Positions 17,354 through 25,873 of a stretch of 64,000 nt of DNA are shown here, one piece after another. The notes beneath the pieces were generated by a model that did not search any database, was not told where the DNA came from, and saw nothing but the letters and a program-made list of their open reading frames with translations. Numbering within the stretch: the stretch's first letter is position 1; every line of letters starts with the position of its first letter. A program made the translations under genes and the position numbers. Source of the DNA: UM-FILTER-40-17 sp032251335 (GTDB taxonomy: Bacteria > Bacteroidota > Bacteroidia > Flavobacteriales > Flavobacteriaceae); contig JAVVDW010000008.1 in NCBI GenBank assembly GCA_032251335.1, positions 54,479 to 118,478 on the forward strand, given 5' to 3'.

Positions 17354-17830
17354 ATGAGAAAAAGACAGGCAAAAAAGAGACCTCTTTTGCCCGATCCAAG
17401 GTTTGGTGACCAACTGGTAACTCGGTTTGTGAACAACCTAATGTGGGACGGCAAAAAATCTATCGCATTTGATGTTTTCTACAGTGCCATGGATATTGTA
17501 GAACAAAAAAATCAAGACACTGAGAAAACTTCTTTAGATTTGTGGAAAGACGCACTCTCAAACGTCATGCCACACGTAGAAGTAAGGAGTCGAAGGGTGG
17601 GTGGTGCTACTTTCCAAATACCTATGCCCATCAGACCGGACAGAAAAGTATCTGTAGCCATGAAGTGGCTGATTTTGTATGCGCGTAAACGCAACGAAAA
17701 ATCGATGGCTCAAAAACTCGCTTCCGAAATTTTGGCAGCAGCCAAAGAAGAAGGTGCGGCTGTTAAAAAGCGCATGGATACACATAAAATGGCTGAGGCG
17801 AACAAAGCATTTTCACATTTTAAATTTTAA
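17354..17830 (+). CDS. rpsG: 30S ribosomal protein S7
   Basis: S7 of normal length (158 residues): MRKRQAKKRPLLPDPRFGD at the N terminus, the central VRSRRVGGATFQIPM stretch and C-terminal KKRMDTHKMAEANKAFSHFKF. S7 nucleates folding of the 3' major domain of 16S rRNA and in E. coli represses its own operon. It lies between rpsL (22 nt) and fusA (18 nt). No obvious S7 repressor structure is visible in the short spacer. Confidence 0.98.
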   Translation: MRKRQAKKRPLLPDPRFGDQLVTRFVNNLMWDGKKSIAFDVFYSAMDIVEQKNQDTEKTSLDLWKDALSNVMPHVEVRSRRVGGATFQIPMPIRPDRKVSVAMKWLILYARKRNEKSMAQKLASEILAAAKEEGAAVKKRMDTHKMAEANKAFSHFKF

Positions 17831-17848
17831 TCAAGATAATTTTCAGAA

Positions 17849-19978
17849 ATGTCAAGAGATTTAAAATACACAAGAAATATCGGTATTGCTGCACACATCG
17901 ATGCGGGTAAGACGACCACTACCGAACGTATCTTGTTCTATACCGGTGTAAGCCATAAAATTGGTGAAGTACACGACGGTGCCGCTACCATGGACTGGAT
18001 GGAGCAAGAGCAGGAAAGAGGTATTACCATTACGTCGGCTGCCACTACTTGTACGTGGAATTTTCCCACCAACCAAGGCGTGCACATCGATGACACAAAA
18101 CCTTACCACTTCAATATTATAGACACCCCCGGACACGTAGATTTTACGGTTGAAGTAAACCGCTCTTTGCGTGTTTTAGACGGATTGGTGTTTTTGTTTA
18201 GTGCCGTAGATGGTGTCGAACCACAATCTGAAACCAACTGGAGACTGGCCGACAATTACAAAGTTTCTCGTCTGGGTTTTGTCAACAAGATGGACAGGCA
18301 AGGTGCCAATTTCCTCAACGTTTGCAACCAAGTGAAGGAAATGCTCAAATCCAATGCGGTGCCTATCGTGCTCCCTATTGGTGAAGAAGAAAACTTTAGA
18401 GGTATTGTAGATTTGATTAAAAATCGTGCCATTGAGTGGCATGATGAAAACTACGGATCTACCTTCGATATCATCGATATTCCCGAAGATATGAAAGCCG
18501 AAGTTGAAGAGTATCGCGGCAAACTGATTGAAGCAGTTGCCGAATACGACGAAAACTTGTTGGAAAAATACTTTGAAGACCCCGACAGTATCAACGAAGA
18601 AGAAATCAATGAAGCTTTGAGAAAAGCTACATTAGACATGAGCATCATTCCTATGATTTGTGGTTCTTCGTTCAAAAATAAAGGTGTTCAATACCTATTG
18701 GATGCTGTTTGTAAGTTTTTGCCAAGTCCTATGGACAAAGAAGCAATTGATGGTACACATCCCGATACAGAAGTAGCCATAGTGCGCCATCCGGATGTCA
18801 AAGAACCTTTTGCAGCTTTGGCCTTTAAAATTGCTACAGATCCTTATGTGGGGCGCTTGGCATTTTTCCGTGCGTATTCAGGCAGGTTAGACGCCGGTTC
18901 TTATGTGTTGAACACACGTTCAGGCAATAAAGAACGCATATCTCGTATCTATCAAATGCATTCCAACAAGCAAAACTCTGTTGACTATATTGAAGCAGGA
19001 GACATTGGTGCAGCGGTTGGATTTAAAGATATCAAAACCGGAGATACACTTTGCGATGAAAAACATCCTATAGTGCTCGAAAGTATGGTATTCCCGGTGC
19101 CTGTAATCGGTGTAGCCGTAGAGCCTAAAACCAAAGCCGACGTTGATAAACTCGGAATGGCATTGGCCAAATTGGCAGAAGAAGATCCTACTTTCCAAGT
19201 GAAAACGGATGAGGCTTCCGGCCAAACGATTATCTCAGGAATGGGCGAGCTTCACTTAGAAATTATCGTAGATCGACTCAGAAGAGAATTTAAAGTAGAA
19301 GTTAACCAAGGTCAGCCTCAGGTAGAATACAAAGAACAATTGTCTGCCACTGTTGATCACCGCGAAACTTACAAAAAACAAACCGGTGGTCGAGGTAAAT
19401 TTGCAGATATCGTCTTCAAAATCGGTCCGTCTGATGAGGAAGCACCTGCAGGACTCACATTTGTCAACGAAATCAAAGGCGGTAACATTCCAAAAGAATA
19501 CATTCCTTCTATTGAAAAAGGCTTTAAAGCAGCCATGGTCAACGGACCGATGGCCGGTTTTGAAATAGACAGTATGAAAGTGACGCTTATTGACGGGTCT
19601 TTCCACGCAGTGGATTCCGATTCCTTGTCTTTCGAGCTTGCTGCCAAAATTGGTTTTAGAGAAGCCGCCCGCAAAGCCAAACCGGTTTTGATGGAGCCTA
19701 TCATGAAACTCGAAGTTTTGACTCCCGAAGAAAACATGGGTGATGTGGTTGGAGACTTAAACAGAAGAAGAGGACAAGTCAACAACATGGACGAAAGAGC
19801 CGGTTCTAAAGTGATAAAAGCTTTGGTGCCACTTTCCGAAATGTTCGGATATGTTACCACCCTGAGAACTTTATCATCAGGAAGGGCGACCTCTACCATG
19901 GAATTTTCTCACTATGCGGAAACTCCGCAAAGCATCGCAGACGAGGTGATTAAAAAACAACAAGGCGTTAACGCATAA
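17849..19978 (+). CDS. fusA: Elongation factor G
   Basis: Translocation GTPase of 709 residues. The G domain shows AHIDAGKTTTTE (G1), DTPGHVDFTVEV (G3) and NKMD (G4). Domain II, the G''-type insert and domains III-V follow, with the domain IV loop INSGRG-equivalent region ATVDHRETYKKQTGGRGKFAD and the end region SEMFGYVTTLRTLSSGRA. Of the EF-G paralogues this is the canonical str-operon copy. No tuf gene follows: rpsJ comes next after 12 nt, so EF-Tu is encoded elsewhere, as is common in this phylum. Confidence 0.98.
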   Translation: MSRDLKYTRNIGIAAHIDAGKTTTTERILFYTGVSHKIGEVHDGAATMDWMEQEQERGITITSAATTCTWNFPTNQGVHIDDTKPYHFNIIDTPGHVDFTVEVNRSLRVLDGLVFLFSAVDGVEPQSETNWRLADNYKVSRLGFVNKMDRQGANFLNVCNQVKEMLKSNAVPIVLPIGEEENFRGIVDLIKNRAIEWHDENYGSTFDIIDIPEDMKAEVEEYRGKLIEAVAEYDENLLEKYFEDPDSINEEEINEALRKATLDMSIIPMICGSSFKNKGVQYLLDAVCKFLPSPMDKEAIDGTHPDTEVAIVRHPDVKEPFAALAFKIATDPYVGRLAFFRAYSGRLDAGSYVLNTRSGNKERISRIYQMHSNKQNSVDYIEAGDIGAAVGFKDIKTGDTLCDEKHPIVLESMVFPVPVIGVAVEPKTKADVDKLGMALAKLAEEDPTFQVKTDEASGQTIISGMGELHLEIIVDRLRREFKVEVNQGQPQVEYKEQLSATVDHRETYKKQTGGRGKFADIVFKIGPSDEEAPAGLTFVNEIKGGNIPKEYIPSIEKGFKAAMVNGPMAGFEIDSMKVTLIDGSFHAVDSDSLSFELAAKIGFREAARKAKPVLMEPIMKLEVLTPEENMGDVVGDLNRRRGQVNNMDERAGSKVIKALVPLSEMFGYVTTLRTLSSGRATSTMEFSHYAETPQSIADEVIKKQQGVNA

Positions 19979-19990
19979 TTTTCAGCAATC

Positions 19991-20296
19991 ATGAGCCAGA
20001 AAATAAGAATTAAATTAAAATCATACGATTACAATTTGGTTGACAAGTCAGCCGACAAAATCGTTAAAACAGTGAAAGGTACAGGAGCCGTGGTCATGGG
20101 ACCTATTCCTTTGCCCACTAACAAGAAGATATTCACAGTGTTGCGTTCACCGCACGTGAATAAAAAGGCGAGAGAGCAGTTTCAATTGTCATCCTACAAG
20201 CGATTGTTAGACATTTACAGTTCCTCTTCCAAAACGATAGACGCTTTGATGAAGCTTGAATTGCCAAGTGGTGTTGAGGTTGAAATCAAAGTGTGA
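19991..20296 (+). CDS. rpsJ: 30S ribosomal protein S10
   Basis: S10 of 101 residues: IRIKLKSYDYNLVDKSADKI, GPIPLPTNKKIFTVLRSPHVNKKAREQF and the C-terminal LPSGVEVEIKV are characteristic. Besides its place in the 30S head, S10 (NusE) is part of the transcription antitermination complex. It follows fusA by 12 nt, with no promoter evident, so the str and S10 operons are joined. The 47-nt gap to rplC is AT-rich and unstructured. Confidence 0.97.
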   Translation: MSQKIRIKLKSYDYNLVDKSADKIVKTVKGTGAVVMGPIPLPTNKKIFTVLRSPHVNKKAREQFQLSSYKRLLDIYSSSSKTIDALMKLELPSGVEVEIKV

Positions 20297-20343
20297 TCGC
20301 ATTTTCATTAGGTATTTAGTACAAACAATTATTCATTAATATT

Positions 20344-20961
20344 ATGTCTGGGTTAATAGGTAGAAAAATCGGCATGACCAGTATTTTTGACGAGAATGGG
20401 AAAAATATTCCTTGTACCGTCATAGAAGCTGGGCCATGTGTAGTTACCCAAGTCAGAACCAAAGAGGTAGACGGGTACACTGCGCTGCAACTTGGTTTCG
20501 ATGACAAAGCAGAAAAGCATGCCACCAAGGCATCGCAAGGACATTTCAAAAAAGCCGGATCTGCTCCAAAGAAACTAGTTGCCGAATTCAAAGAATTCAA
20601 AAAGGAATATCAATTAGGAGAATCAGTCTCCATAGACATCTTTGTTGAAGGTGAATATGTAGATGTTACAGGCACTTCAAAAGGTAAAGGTTTTCAGGGC
20701 GTTGTAAAGCGTCACGGATTTGGCGGCGTAGGTCAAGCCACGCACGGCCAACACAACCGTTTGAGAGCTCCGGGATCTATCGGTGCATCTTCTTATCCGT
20801 CACGCGTATTCAAAGGAATGCGTATGGCCGGAAGAATGGGTAACCAAAAGACGACCATTCAAAACCTGCAAGTACTGAAAGTTATTCAGGATAAAAACTT
20901 GCTCATATTAAAAGGATGTGTCCCCGGACACAAAAACGCTTACGTAACGATACACAAGTAA
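20344..20961 (+). CDS. rplC: 50S ribosomal protein L3
   Basis: L3 of 205 residues starting MSGLIGRKIGMTSIFDENGK. The loop region GKGFQGVVKRHGFGG and ATHGQHNRLRAPGSIGASS (with the glutamine methylated in proteobacteria in the GQ-H context) is conserved. L3 helps organise the peptidyl-transferase centre. Its TAA overlaps the ATG of rplD by one base, so the two are translationally coupled. Confidence 0.97.
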   Translation: MSGLIGRKIGMTSIFDENGKNIPCTVIEAGPCVVTQVRTKEVDGYTALQLGFDDKAEKHATKASQGHFKKAGSAPKKLVAEFKEFKKEYQLGESVSIDIFVEGEYVDVTGTSKGKGFQGVVKRHGFGGVGQATHGQHNRLRAPGSIGASSYPSRVFKGMRMAGRMGNQKTTIQNLQVLKVIQDKNLLILKGCVPGHKNAYVTIHK

Positions 20962-21587
20962 TGGAAGTAGCAGTTTTAGACATAACAGGAAAAGATACCG
21001 GCAGAAAAGTGACTTTGTCTGACTCGGTATTCGGAATAGAGCCCAATAACCACGCGGTTTACTTGGATGTGAAGCAGTATCTTGCCAACCAAAGACAAGG
21101 CACGCACAAAGCCAAAGAGCGCGCAGAAGTTACCGGGAGTACCCGCAAAATCAAGAAACAGAAAGGAACAGGTACCGCACGTGCCGGTAGCATCAAGAAC
21201 CCATTATTTAAAGGTGGAGGCACCGTGTTTGGTCCCAGACCCAGAAGTTATTCTTTCAAACTCAATAAGAATTTGAAAAAAGTAGCCCGTCGTTCTGCCC
21301 TTTCCATCAAAGCGCGCGAGCAAGCTATTTTTGTACTTGAAAACGTTGATTTTGAGACACCAAAAACTAAAAATTTTATACAAATTTTGAAGGCTTTGGG
21401 AATAGAAAATAAAAAATCTTTGTTTGTGTTGGGTGAATCAAATAATAATGTATATTTGTCGTCACGCAATTTAAGCGCCACTAAAGTTGTAACTAATTCA
21501 GAATTAAATACATACGGAATTTTGAATGCAAACAGTTTAGTGTTTTTTGAAGGAGCATTAGAAGGAATTGAAACGAATTTAAGTTAA
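20961..21587 (+). CDS. rplD: 50S ribosomal protein L4
   Basis: L4 of 208 residues. The start MEVAVLDITGKDTGRKV at 20961 overlaps the L3 stop (TAATG); a longer frame from 20916 runs through rplC and is not used. The long internal loop GTHKAKERAEVTGSTRK.KKQKGTGTARAGS, which lines the exit tunnel (and where macrolide-resistance changes occur), is present and of ordinary composition. In E. coli L4 is the autoregulator of the S10 operon; no equivalent leader is seen here. Confidence 0.97.
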   Translation: MEVAVLDITGKDTGRKVTLSDSVFGIEPNNHAVYLDVKQYLANQRQGTHKAKERAEVTGSTRKIKKQKGTGTARAGSIKNPLFKGGGTVFGPRPRSYSFKLNKNLKKVARRSALSIKAREQAIFVLENVDFETPKTKNFIQILKALGIENKKSLFVLGESNNNVYLSSRNLSATKVVTNSELNTYGILNANSLVFFEGALEGIETNLS

Positions 21588-21597
21588 ACCCAAAGCG

Positions 21598-21888
21598 ATG
21601 AGTATTATAGTAAAACCCATCATCTCTGAAAAAGCCAATGCGGATAGTGAAGTTCACAACCGCTACACTTTTGAAGTAGAAAAAACCTCAAACAAGATTC
21701 AGATCAAAGAGGCAGTTGAGAAAGCTTATGGCGTTTCTGTGGTTTCTGTGCGAACGCTTAACGTACGTCCGGACAGAAAGTCGAGATATACTAAAAGTGG
21801 TTTGATCAACGGTAAGACAAAAGCTTATAAAAAAGCGGTGGTCACTTTGGCTGAAGGAAACAATATAGATTATTACAGCAATATCTAA
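21598..21888 (+). CDS. rplW: 50S ribosomal protein L23
   Basis: L23 of 96 residues beginning MSIIVKPIISEKANAD. The YTFEVEKTSNKIQIKEAVEKAYG core and the GLINGKTKAYKKAVVTL end are standard. L23 lies at the tunnel exit and docks trigger factor and the signal recognition particle. It sits 10 nt after rplD and 10 nt before rplB. Confidence 0.97.
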   Translation: MSIIVKPIISEKANADSEVHNRYTFEVEKTSNKIQIKEAVEKAYGVSVVSVRTLNVRPDRKSRYTKSGLINGKTKAYKKAVVTLAEGNNIDYYSNI

Positions 21889-21898
21889 GTAAAAAGAA

Positions 21899-22723
21899 AT
21901 GGCAGTACGTAAATTAAAGCCCGTTACCCCGGGACAGCGTTTCAGGATTGTAAATGATTTTGATGTTGTCACAGCCGGCAAACCAGAAAAGAGTTTGCTT
22001 GCGCCGATGAAGCGATCGGGCGGTAGAAACGATACAGGTAAAATGACTATGCGCTATACAGGTGGTGGTCATAAAAAACGCTATCGTATCATCGATTTTA
22101 AAAGAAATAAATTTGGAATTCCGGCTACGGTTAAATCCATAGAATACGATCCTAATCGCACTGCTTTTATCGCATTGTTGCATTATGCAGATGGAGAAAA
22201 GCGATATATTGTAGCGCCTAACGGTTTGGAAGTGGGTCAGACAGTGAGTTCCGGAGAAGGCGCTGCACCTGAAATCGGTAATTCCCTCTTCTTGAGTGAT
22301 ATTCCACTAGGAGCAGTAGTTTCATGTATTGAATTGCGTCCTGGACAAGGTGCTATTTTGGCCAGAAGTGCCGGTTCTTTTGCACAGTTAATGGCGCGTG
22401 ATGGCAAATATGCGACTCTAAAAATGCCTTCTGGCGAAATTCGCATGGTTTTGGTCACTTGCCAGGCTACCATAGGTGCCGTTTCTAATTCTGACCATCA
22501 ATTGGAAGTTTCCGGTAAGGCCGGTAGAAAACGTTGGTTAGGAAGAAGACCTAGAACAAGACCTGTCGTAATGAACCCTGTAGATCACCCGATGGGTGGT
22601 GGGGAAGGTCGTGCTTCGGGTGGGCATCCAAGATCCAGAAATGGCATACCTGCTAAAGGTTACCGCACAAGGAGCAAAACCAAGGATACAAATAAATACA
22701 TTGTAGAACGTAGAAAGAAATAG
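21899..22723 (+). CDS. rplB: 50S ribosomal protein L2
   Basis: L2 of 274 residues with MAVRKLKPVTPGQRF at the N terminus, RNDTGKMTMRYTGGGHKKRYR, the central SH3-like domain and the C-terminal GRRPRTRPVVMNPVDHPMGGGEGRASGG block. The histidine in NPVDHPMGGGEG corresponds to the residue close to the peptidyl-transferase centre. L2 is required for subunit association. Spacing to rpsS is 4 nt. Confidence 0.98.
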   Translation: MAVRKLKPVTPGQRFRIVNDFDVVTAGKPEKSLLAPMKRSGGRNDTGKMTMRYTGGGHKKRYRIIDFKRNKFGIPATVKSIEYDPNRTAFIALLHYADGEKRYIVAPNGLEVGQTVSSGEGAAPEIGNSLFLSDIPLGAVVSCIELRPGQGAILARSAGSFAQLMARDGKYATLKMPSGEIRMVLVTCQATIGAVSNSDHQLEVSGKAGRKRWLGRRPRTRPVVMNPVDHPMGGGEGRASGGHPRSRNGIPAKGYRTRSKTKDTNKYIVERRKK

Positions 22724-22727
22724 TATT

Positions 22728-23006
22728 ATGGCAAGATCATTAAAAAAAGGACCTTACGTTCACTTCAAACTCGAGAAAAAGATTCATTCAAATATTGAAT
22801 CTAACAAGAAGACTGTTTTGAAAACTTGGTCTCGTGCATCGATGATAACACCGGATTTTGTCGGTCAAACGATTGCAGTTCACAACGGCAGGCAATTCAT
22901 ACCTGTTTACGTAACAGAAAACATGGTGGGACATAAGTTAGGTGAATTTTCTCCAACGCGTTCCTTTAGAGGTCACGCCGGAGCTAAAAATAAAGGTAAA
23001 AAATAA
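22728..23006 (+). CDS. rpsS: 30S ribosomal protein S19
   Basis: S19 of 92 residues: MARSLKKGPYVHFKLEKK, TWSRASMITPDFVGQTIAVHNG, and KLGEFSPTRSFRGHAGAKNKGKK. The C-terminal tail reaches the A-site tRNA in the ribosome. The gene follows rplB by 4 nt and precedes rplV by 5 nt, the typical S10-operon order. Confidence 0.97.
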   Translation: MARSLKKGPYVHFKLEKKIHSNIESNKKTVLKTWSRASMITPDFVGQTIAVHNGRQFIPVYVTENMVGHKLGEFSPTRSFRGHAGAKNKGKK

Positions 23007-23011
23007 AGGCT

Positions 23012-23422
23012 ATGGGAGTTCGAAAACATGAAAGAGCCAAGGCAATCAAATTGGAAAAGCAACAAACCGCTTTTGCCAAACTCAACAATTGCCCAACTTC
23101 ACCACGCAAAATGCGTTTGGTGGTTGACCAAATCAGAGGACAAAAAGTAGATCGTGCTTTGGCACTTTTGAAATTCAGTAGTAAAGAAGCTGCTTCCAAA
23201 GTAGAAAAATTATTGCTCTCTGCTATTGCAAACTGGCAAGCTAAAAACGAGGATGCAGATGTTGAAAAAGCAGGTTTGTACGTCAGCGAAATCAGGGTTG
23301 ACGGCGGTACAATGCTCAAGCGTTTGAGACCTGCACCACAAGGTCGTGCACACAGAATCAGAAAGCGTTCAAACCACGTAACCATCGTGTTGAATGCCAT
23401 TAATCAATCGGTAAGCAATTAA
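23012..23422 (+). CDS. rplV: 50S ribosomal protein L22
   Basis: L22 of 136 residues. TSPRKMRLVVDQIRGQKVDRAL and the beta-hairpin region DGGTMLKRLRPAPQGRAHRIRKRSNH, whose tip lines the exit tunnel, are conserved and without the deletions known from macrolide-resistant strains. A slightly long N terminus (GVRKHERAKAIKLEKQQTAFA) is usual in Bacteroidota. Spacing to rpsC is 10 nt. Confidence 0.97.
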   Translation: MGVRKHERAKAIKLEKQQTAFAKLNNCPTSPRKMRLVVDQIRGQKVDRALALLKFSSKEAASKVEKLLLSAIANWQAKNEDADVEKAGLYVSEIRVDGGTMLKRLRPAPQGRAHRIRKRSNHVTIVLNAINQSVSN

Positions 23423-23432
23423 TCAATAAGAT

Positions 23433-24167
23433 ATGGGACAGAAGACCAATCCAATTGGCAATCGTTTGGGTATCATCAGAGGCTGGGAGTCTAACTGGTA
23501 TGGTGGTAACGACTACGGAGATAAATTGGCTGAAGACGACAAAATCAGAAAATATATCCACGTGCGTTTGGCCAAAGCCAGCGTATCTAGAGTCATTATA
23601 GAGAGAACCCTTAAGCTAGTCACTGTTACGATTACTACAGCCCGCCCCGGTATTATTATCGGAAAAGGCGGCCAGGAAGTTGACAAACTTAAAGAGGAGC
23701 TCAAAAAAATCACAGACAAAGAAGTTCAGTTAAACATCTTTGAAATCAAGAGACCTGAGTTGGATGCCTACCTCGTAGCATCTAGTGTTGCCCGTCAAAT
23801 TGAAAGTCGTATATCTTACAGACGCGCCATCAAAATGGCCATTGCTGCAGCCATGCGAATGAATGCTGAGGGCATTAAGATACAAATTGCAGGCAGGTTA
23901 AACGGCGCTGAAATGGCACGTACCGAATCTTACAAAGACGGTAGAATTCCATTGTCAACATTCAGAGCTGATATTGACTACGCTTTAGTAGAAGCACATA
24001 CCACCTATGGAAGATTGGGTGTAAAAGTATGGATCATGAAAGGTGAGGTTTACGGAAAAAGAGAGCTTTCCCCATTGGTTGGTTTGTCGAAAAAACCAGC
24101 AACGGGCGGAGGGCAAAATCAAAAAGGTTCCGGCAAGCCGTCATTTAAAGGTAAAAAAAGAAAATAA
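23433..24167 (+). CDS. rpsC: 30S ribosomal protein S3
   Basis: S3 of 244 residues: MGQKTNPIGNRLGIIRGWES at the N terminus, a KH domain with the GxxG motif GKGG in RPGIIIGKGGQEVDKL, and the C-terminal domain KIQIAGRLNGAEMARTE. A G/K-rich tail ends in KGKKRK. S3 forms part of the mRNA entry site. The gene is followed by a 29-nt AT-rich spacer before rplP. Confidence 0.97.
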   Translation: MGQKTNPIGNRLGIIRGWESNWYGGNDYGDKLAEDDKIRKYIHVRLAKASVSRVIIERTLKLVTVTITTARPGIIIGKGGQEVDKLKEELKKITDKEVQLNIFEIKRPELDAYLVASSVARQIESRISYRRAIKMAIAAAMRMNAEGIKIQIAGRLNGAEMARTESYKDGRIPLSTFRADIDYALVEAHTTYGRLGVKVWIMKGEVYGKRELSPLVGLSKKPATGGGQNQKGSGKPSFKGKKRK

Positions 24168-24196
24168 TCATTTGTTTTTATAAAGCATAAGCAATC

Positions 24197-24616
24197 ATGT
24201 TACAGCCAAAAAGAACAAAATATCGCAAGCAGCAAAAAGGAAAGATGAAAGGCGTTTCGCAACGCGGGCATCTTTTGTCGAACGGAATGTTTGGGATTAA
24301 GGCGTTAGAATCCGTTTTTATTACTTCGCGTCAAATTGAGGCAGCGCGTATTGCAGCCACAAGATATATGAAACGTGAAGGCCAATTGTGGATTAAGATA
24401 TTTCCGGACAAACCCATCACCAAAAAACCACTTGAGGTTCGTATGGGTAAAGGTAAAGGTGCGGTTGAATATTGGGTAGCCGTTGTAAAACCGGGACGTA
24501 TTGTCTTTGAAGTTGGCGGTGTGCCAATGGATGTGGCCAAAGAAGCCCTGCGTTTGGCAGCACAAAAACTTCCAACCAAAACTAGGTTTATTGTTGCTAA
24601 TGACTATCAAGCTTAA
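24197..24616 (+). CDS. rplP: 50S ribosomal protein L16
   Basis: L16 of 139 residues: MLQPKRTKYRKQQKGKMKG, LWIKIFPDKPITKKPLEVRMGKGKG and PGRIVFEVGG are the usual blocks. L16 organises the A-site tRNA elbow region of the 50S subunit. It is followed by an unusually long 94-nt gap before rpmC, which carries a repeat element (24629-24710); in most bacteria these two genes abut. Confidence 0.97.
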   Translation: MLQPKRTKYRKQQKGKMKGVSQRGHLLSNGMFGIKALESVFITSRQIEAARIAATRYMKREGQLWIKIFPDKPITKKPLEVRMGKGKGAVEYWVAVVKPGRIVFEVGGVPMDVAKEALRLAAQKLPTKTRFIVANDYQA

Positions 24617-24628
24617 TATTTAGGAATC

Positions 24629-24710
24629 ATGAAATGTCCATTATATTTTTATCAAACCAACCGATAAGATTGACAGGCATTACATCTGATCTTTAAAAAA
24701 AAATACACAC
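24629..24710 (+). repeat. Dispersed leader element, copy 4 (diverged), between rplP and rpmC
   Basis: The segment begins ATGAAATGTCCAT, encodes a 12-codon ORF (24629-24667, MKCPLYFYQTNR) and ends AGGCATTACATCTGATCTTT plus an A-run directly before the rpmC start. The second part aligns with copy 2 (GGGCGTTCCATCTGACCTTT, 42363-42382, and the following A-rich stretch) with about 25 of 31 bases identical. GATCTTTA could be a weak -7 element for rpmC. Confidence 0.45.
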
Positions 24711-24902
24711 ATGAAACAAGCAGAAATTAGCAAATTGAACGACCAGGATTTGACAGATAAATTGGCAGAATTGCAAGGTAAATATCAGGATTTGAAAGTT
24801 GCCCATGCCATCACCCCACTTGAAAATCCTATTCAATTGAAGAATATCAGAAAAACAGTAGCCCGAATCAAAACTGAGCAATCAGCCAGACTCGCAAATT
24901 AA
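24711..24902 (+). CDS. rpmC: 50S ribosomal protein L29
   Basis: L29 of 63 residues: MKQAEISKLNDQDLTDKL, then two long helices ending IRKTVARIKTEQSARLAN, typical of this protein at the tunnel exit. The ATG at 24711 is preceded by the A-rich end of a repeat element and 94 nt of spacer after rplP, so expression may partly depend on that element. rpsQ follows after 17 nt. Confidence 0.95.
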   Translation: MKQAEISKLNDQDLTDKLAELQGKYQDLKVAHAITPLENPIQLKNIRKTVARIKTEQSARLAN

Positions 24903-24919
24903 ATTATATATCACCCGAT

Positions 24920-25174
24920 ATGACAAGAAATTTAAGAAAAGAACGAATTGGCGTTGTCACCAGTGACAAAATGACGAAATCCATAGTGGTTTCCGAAGTG
25001 GAACGCGTGAAACACCCCATGTACGGTAAATTCGTATTGAAGACTAAGAAATATGTTGCACATGACGAAAACAACGACTGCAACATAGGCGACACGGTAA
25101 AAATCATGGAGACCCGTCCGTTGAGCAAAAACAAATGTTGGCGATTAGTAGAAATCATCGAAAGAGCTAAGTAA
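24920..25174 (+). CDS. rpsQ: 30S ribosomal protein S17
   Basis: S17 of 84 residues: RKERIGVVTSDKMTKSIVV, the HPMYGKFVLKTKKYVAHDE block and IGDTVKIMETRPLSKNKCWRL are standard OB-fold features. S17 binds the 5' domain of 16S rRNA. Two nt separate it from rplN. Confidence 0.97.
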   Translation: MTRNLRKERIGVVTSDKMTKSIVVSEVERVKHPMYGKFVLKTKKYVAHDENNDCNIGDTVKIMETRPLSKNKCWRLVEIIERAK

Positions 25175-25176
25175 TT

Positions 25177-25545
25177 ATGATACAACAAGAATCAAGGCTC
25201 AAAGTAGCCGATAATACAGGAGCCAAAGAAGTACTCGCTATCCGCGTTTTAGGCGGAACCGGAAGAAGATACGCCTCTGTGGGTGACAAAATTGTTGTCA
25301 CCGTGAAAGATGCTACCCCATCGGGCAACGTAAAAAAAGGTCAAGTCTCTACCGCTGTTGTAGTTCGTACTGTAAAAGAAGTGAGACGTCCGGATGGTTC
25401 GTATATCCGATTTGACGACAACGCTTGTGTGCTGTTGAATCCAACCGGAGAAATGAGAGGTACACGTGTATTCGGCCCTGTAGCCCGCGAACTGCGCGAA
25501 AAACAATTTATGAAAATTGTATCACTGGCACCTGAAGTGCTATAA
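25177..25545 (+). CDS. rplN: 50S ribosomal protein L14
   Basis: L14 of 122 residues: MIQQESRLKVADNTGAKEV, GDKIVVTVKDATPSGNVKKG and the C-terminal RELREKQFMKIVSLAPEVL are highly conserved. L14 forms an intersubunit bridge and is the docking site of the silencing factor RsfS. It is 2 nt after rpsQ. Confidence 0.97.
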   Translation: MIQQESRLKVADNTGAKEVLAIRVLGGTGRRYASVGDKIVVTVKDATPSGNVKKGQVSTAVVVRTVKEVRRPDGSYIRFDDNACVLLNPTGEMRGTRVFGPVARELREKQFMKIVSLAPEVL

Positions 25546-25556
25546 ATAATACGATG

Positions 25557-25871
25557 ATGAAGAAATTTAAAATCAAGACCGGTGATTTGGTTCGCGTGAT
25601 AAGCGGAGAACACAAAAACGAAGAAGGAAAAATCCTCAGTGTAGATTTTTCAAAAGACAAAGTAATTGTGGAAGGCGTTAACCTGGTTTCGAAACACACA
25701 AAACCGAGCACCAAAAGCCCACAAGGCGGAATCATCAAAAAAGAAGCACCTATACACGTGTCTAATGTGGCACTTATAGATGCTGAAACGAAGAAAACAA
25801 CACGCGTTGGTTTTAGAGTAGAAGGTGATAAAAAAGTAAGATTTTCAAAAAGATCCAATCAATTGATATAG
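25557..25871 (+). CDS. rplX: 50S ribosomal protein L24
   Basis: L24 with a KOW motif: KIKTGDLVRVISGEHKNEEGKIL near the N terminus, then VEGVNLVSKHTKPS and HVSNVALID. Two consecutive ATGs (25554 and 25557) can start the frame and give 105 or 104 residues; the second gives the usual N terminus. L24 is one of the two assembly initiators of the 50S subunit. Confidence 0.95.
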   Translation: MKKFKIKTGDLVRVISGEHKNEEGKILSVDFSKDKVIVEGVNLVSKHTKPSTKSPQGGIIKKEAPIHVSNVALIDAETKKTTRVGFRVEGDKKVRFSKRSNQLI

Positions 25872-25873
25872 TT

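Noticed and set aside
17849..20296. Missing tuf between fusA and rpsJ as a deletion
   Set aside because: EF-Tu is commonly encoded elsewhere in this phylum; spacing (12 nt) is tight and shows no scar.
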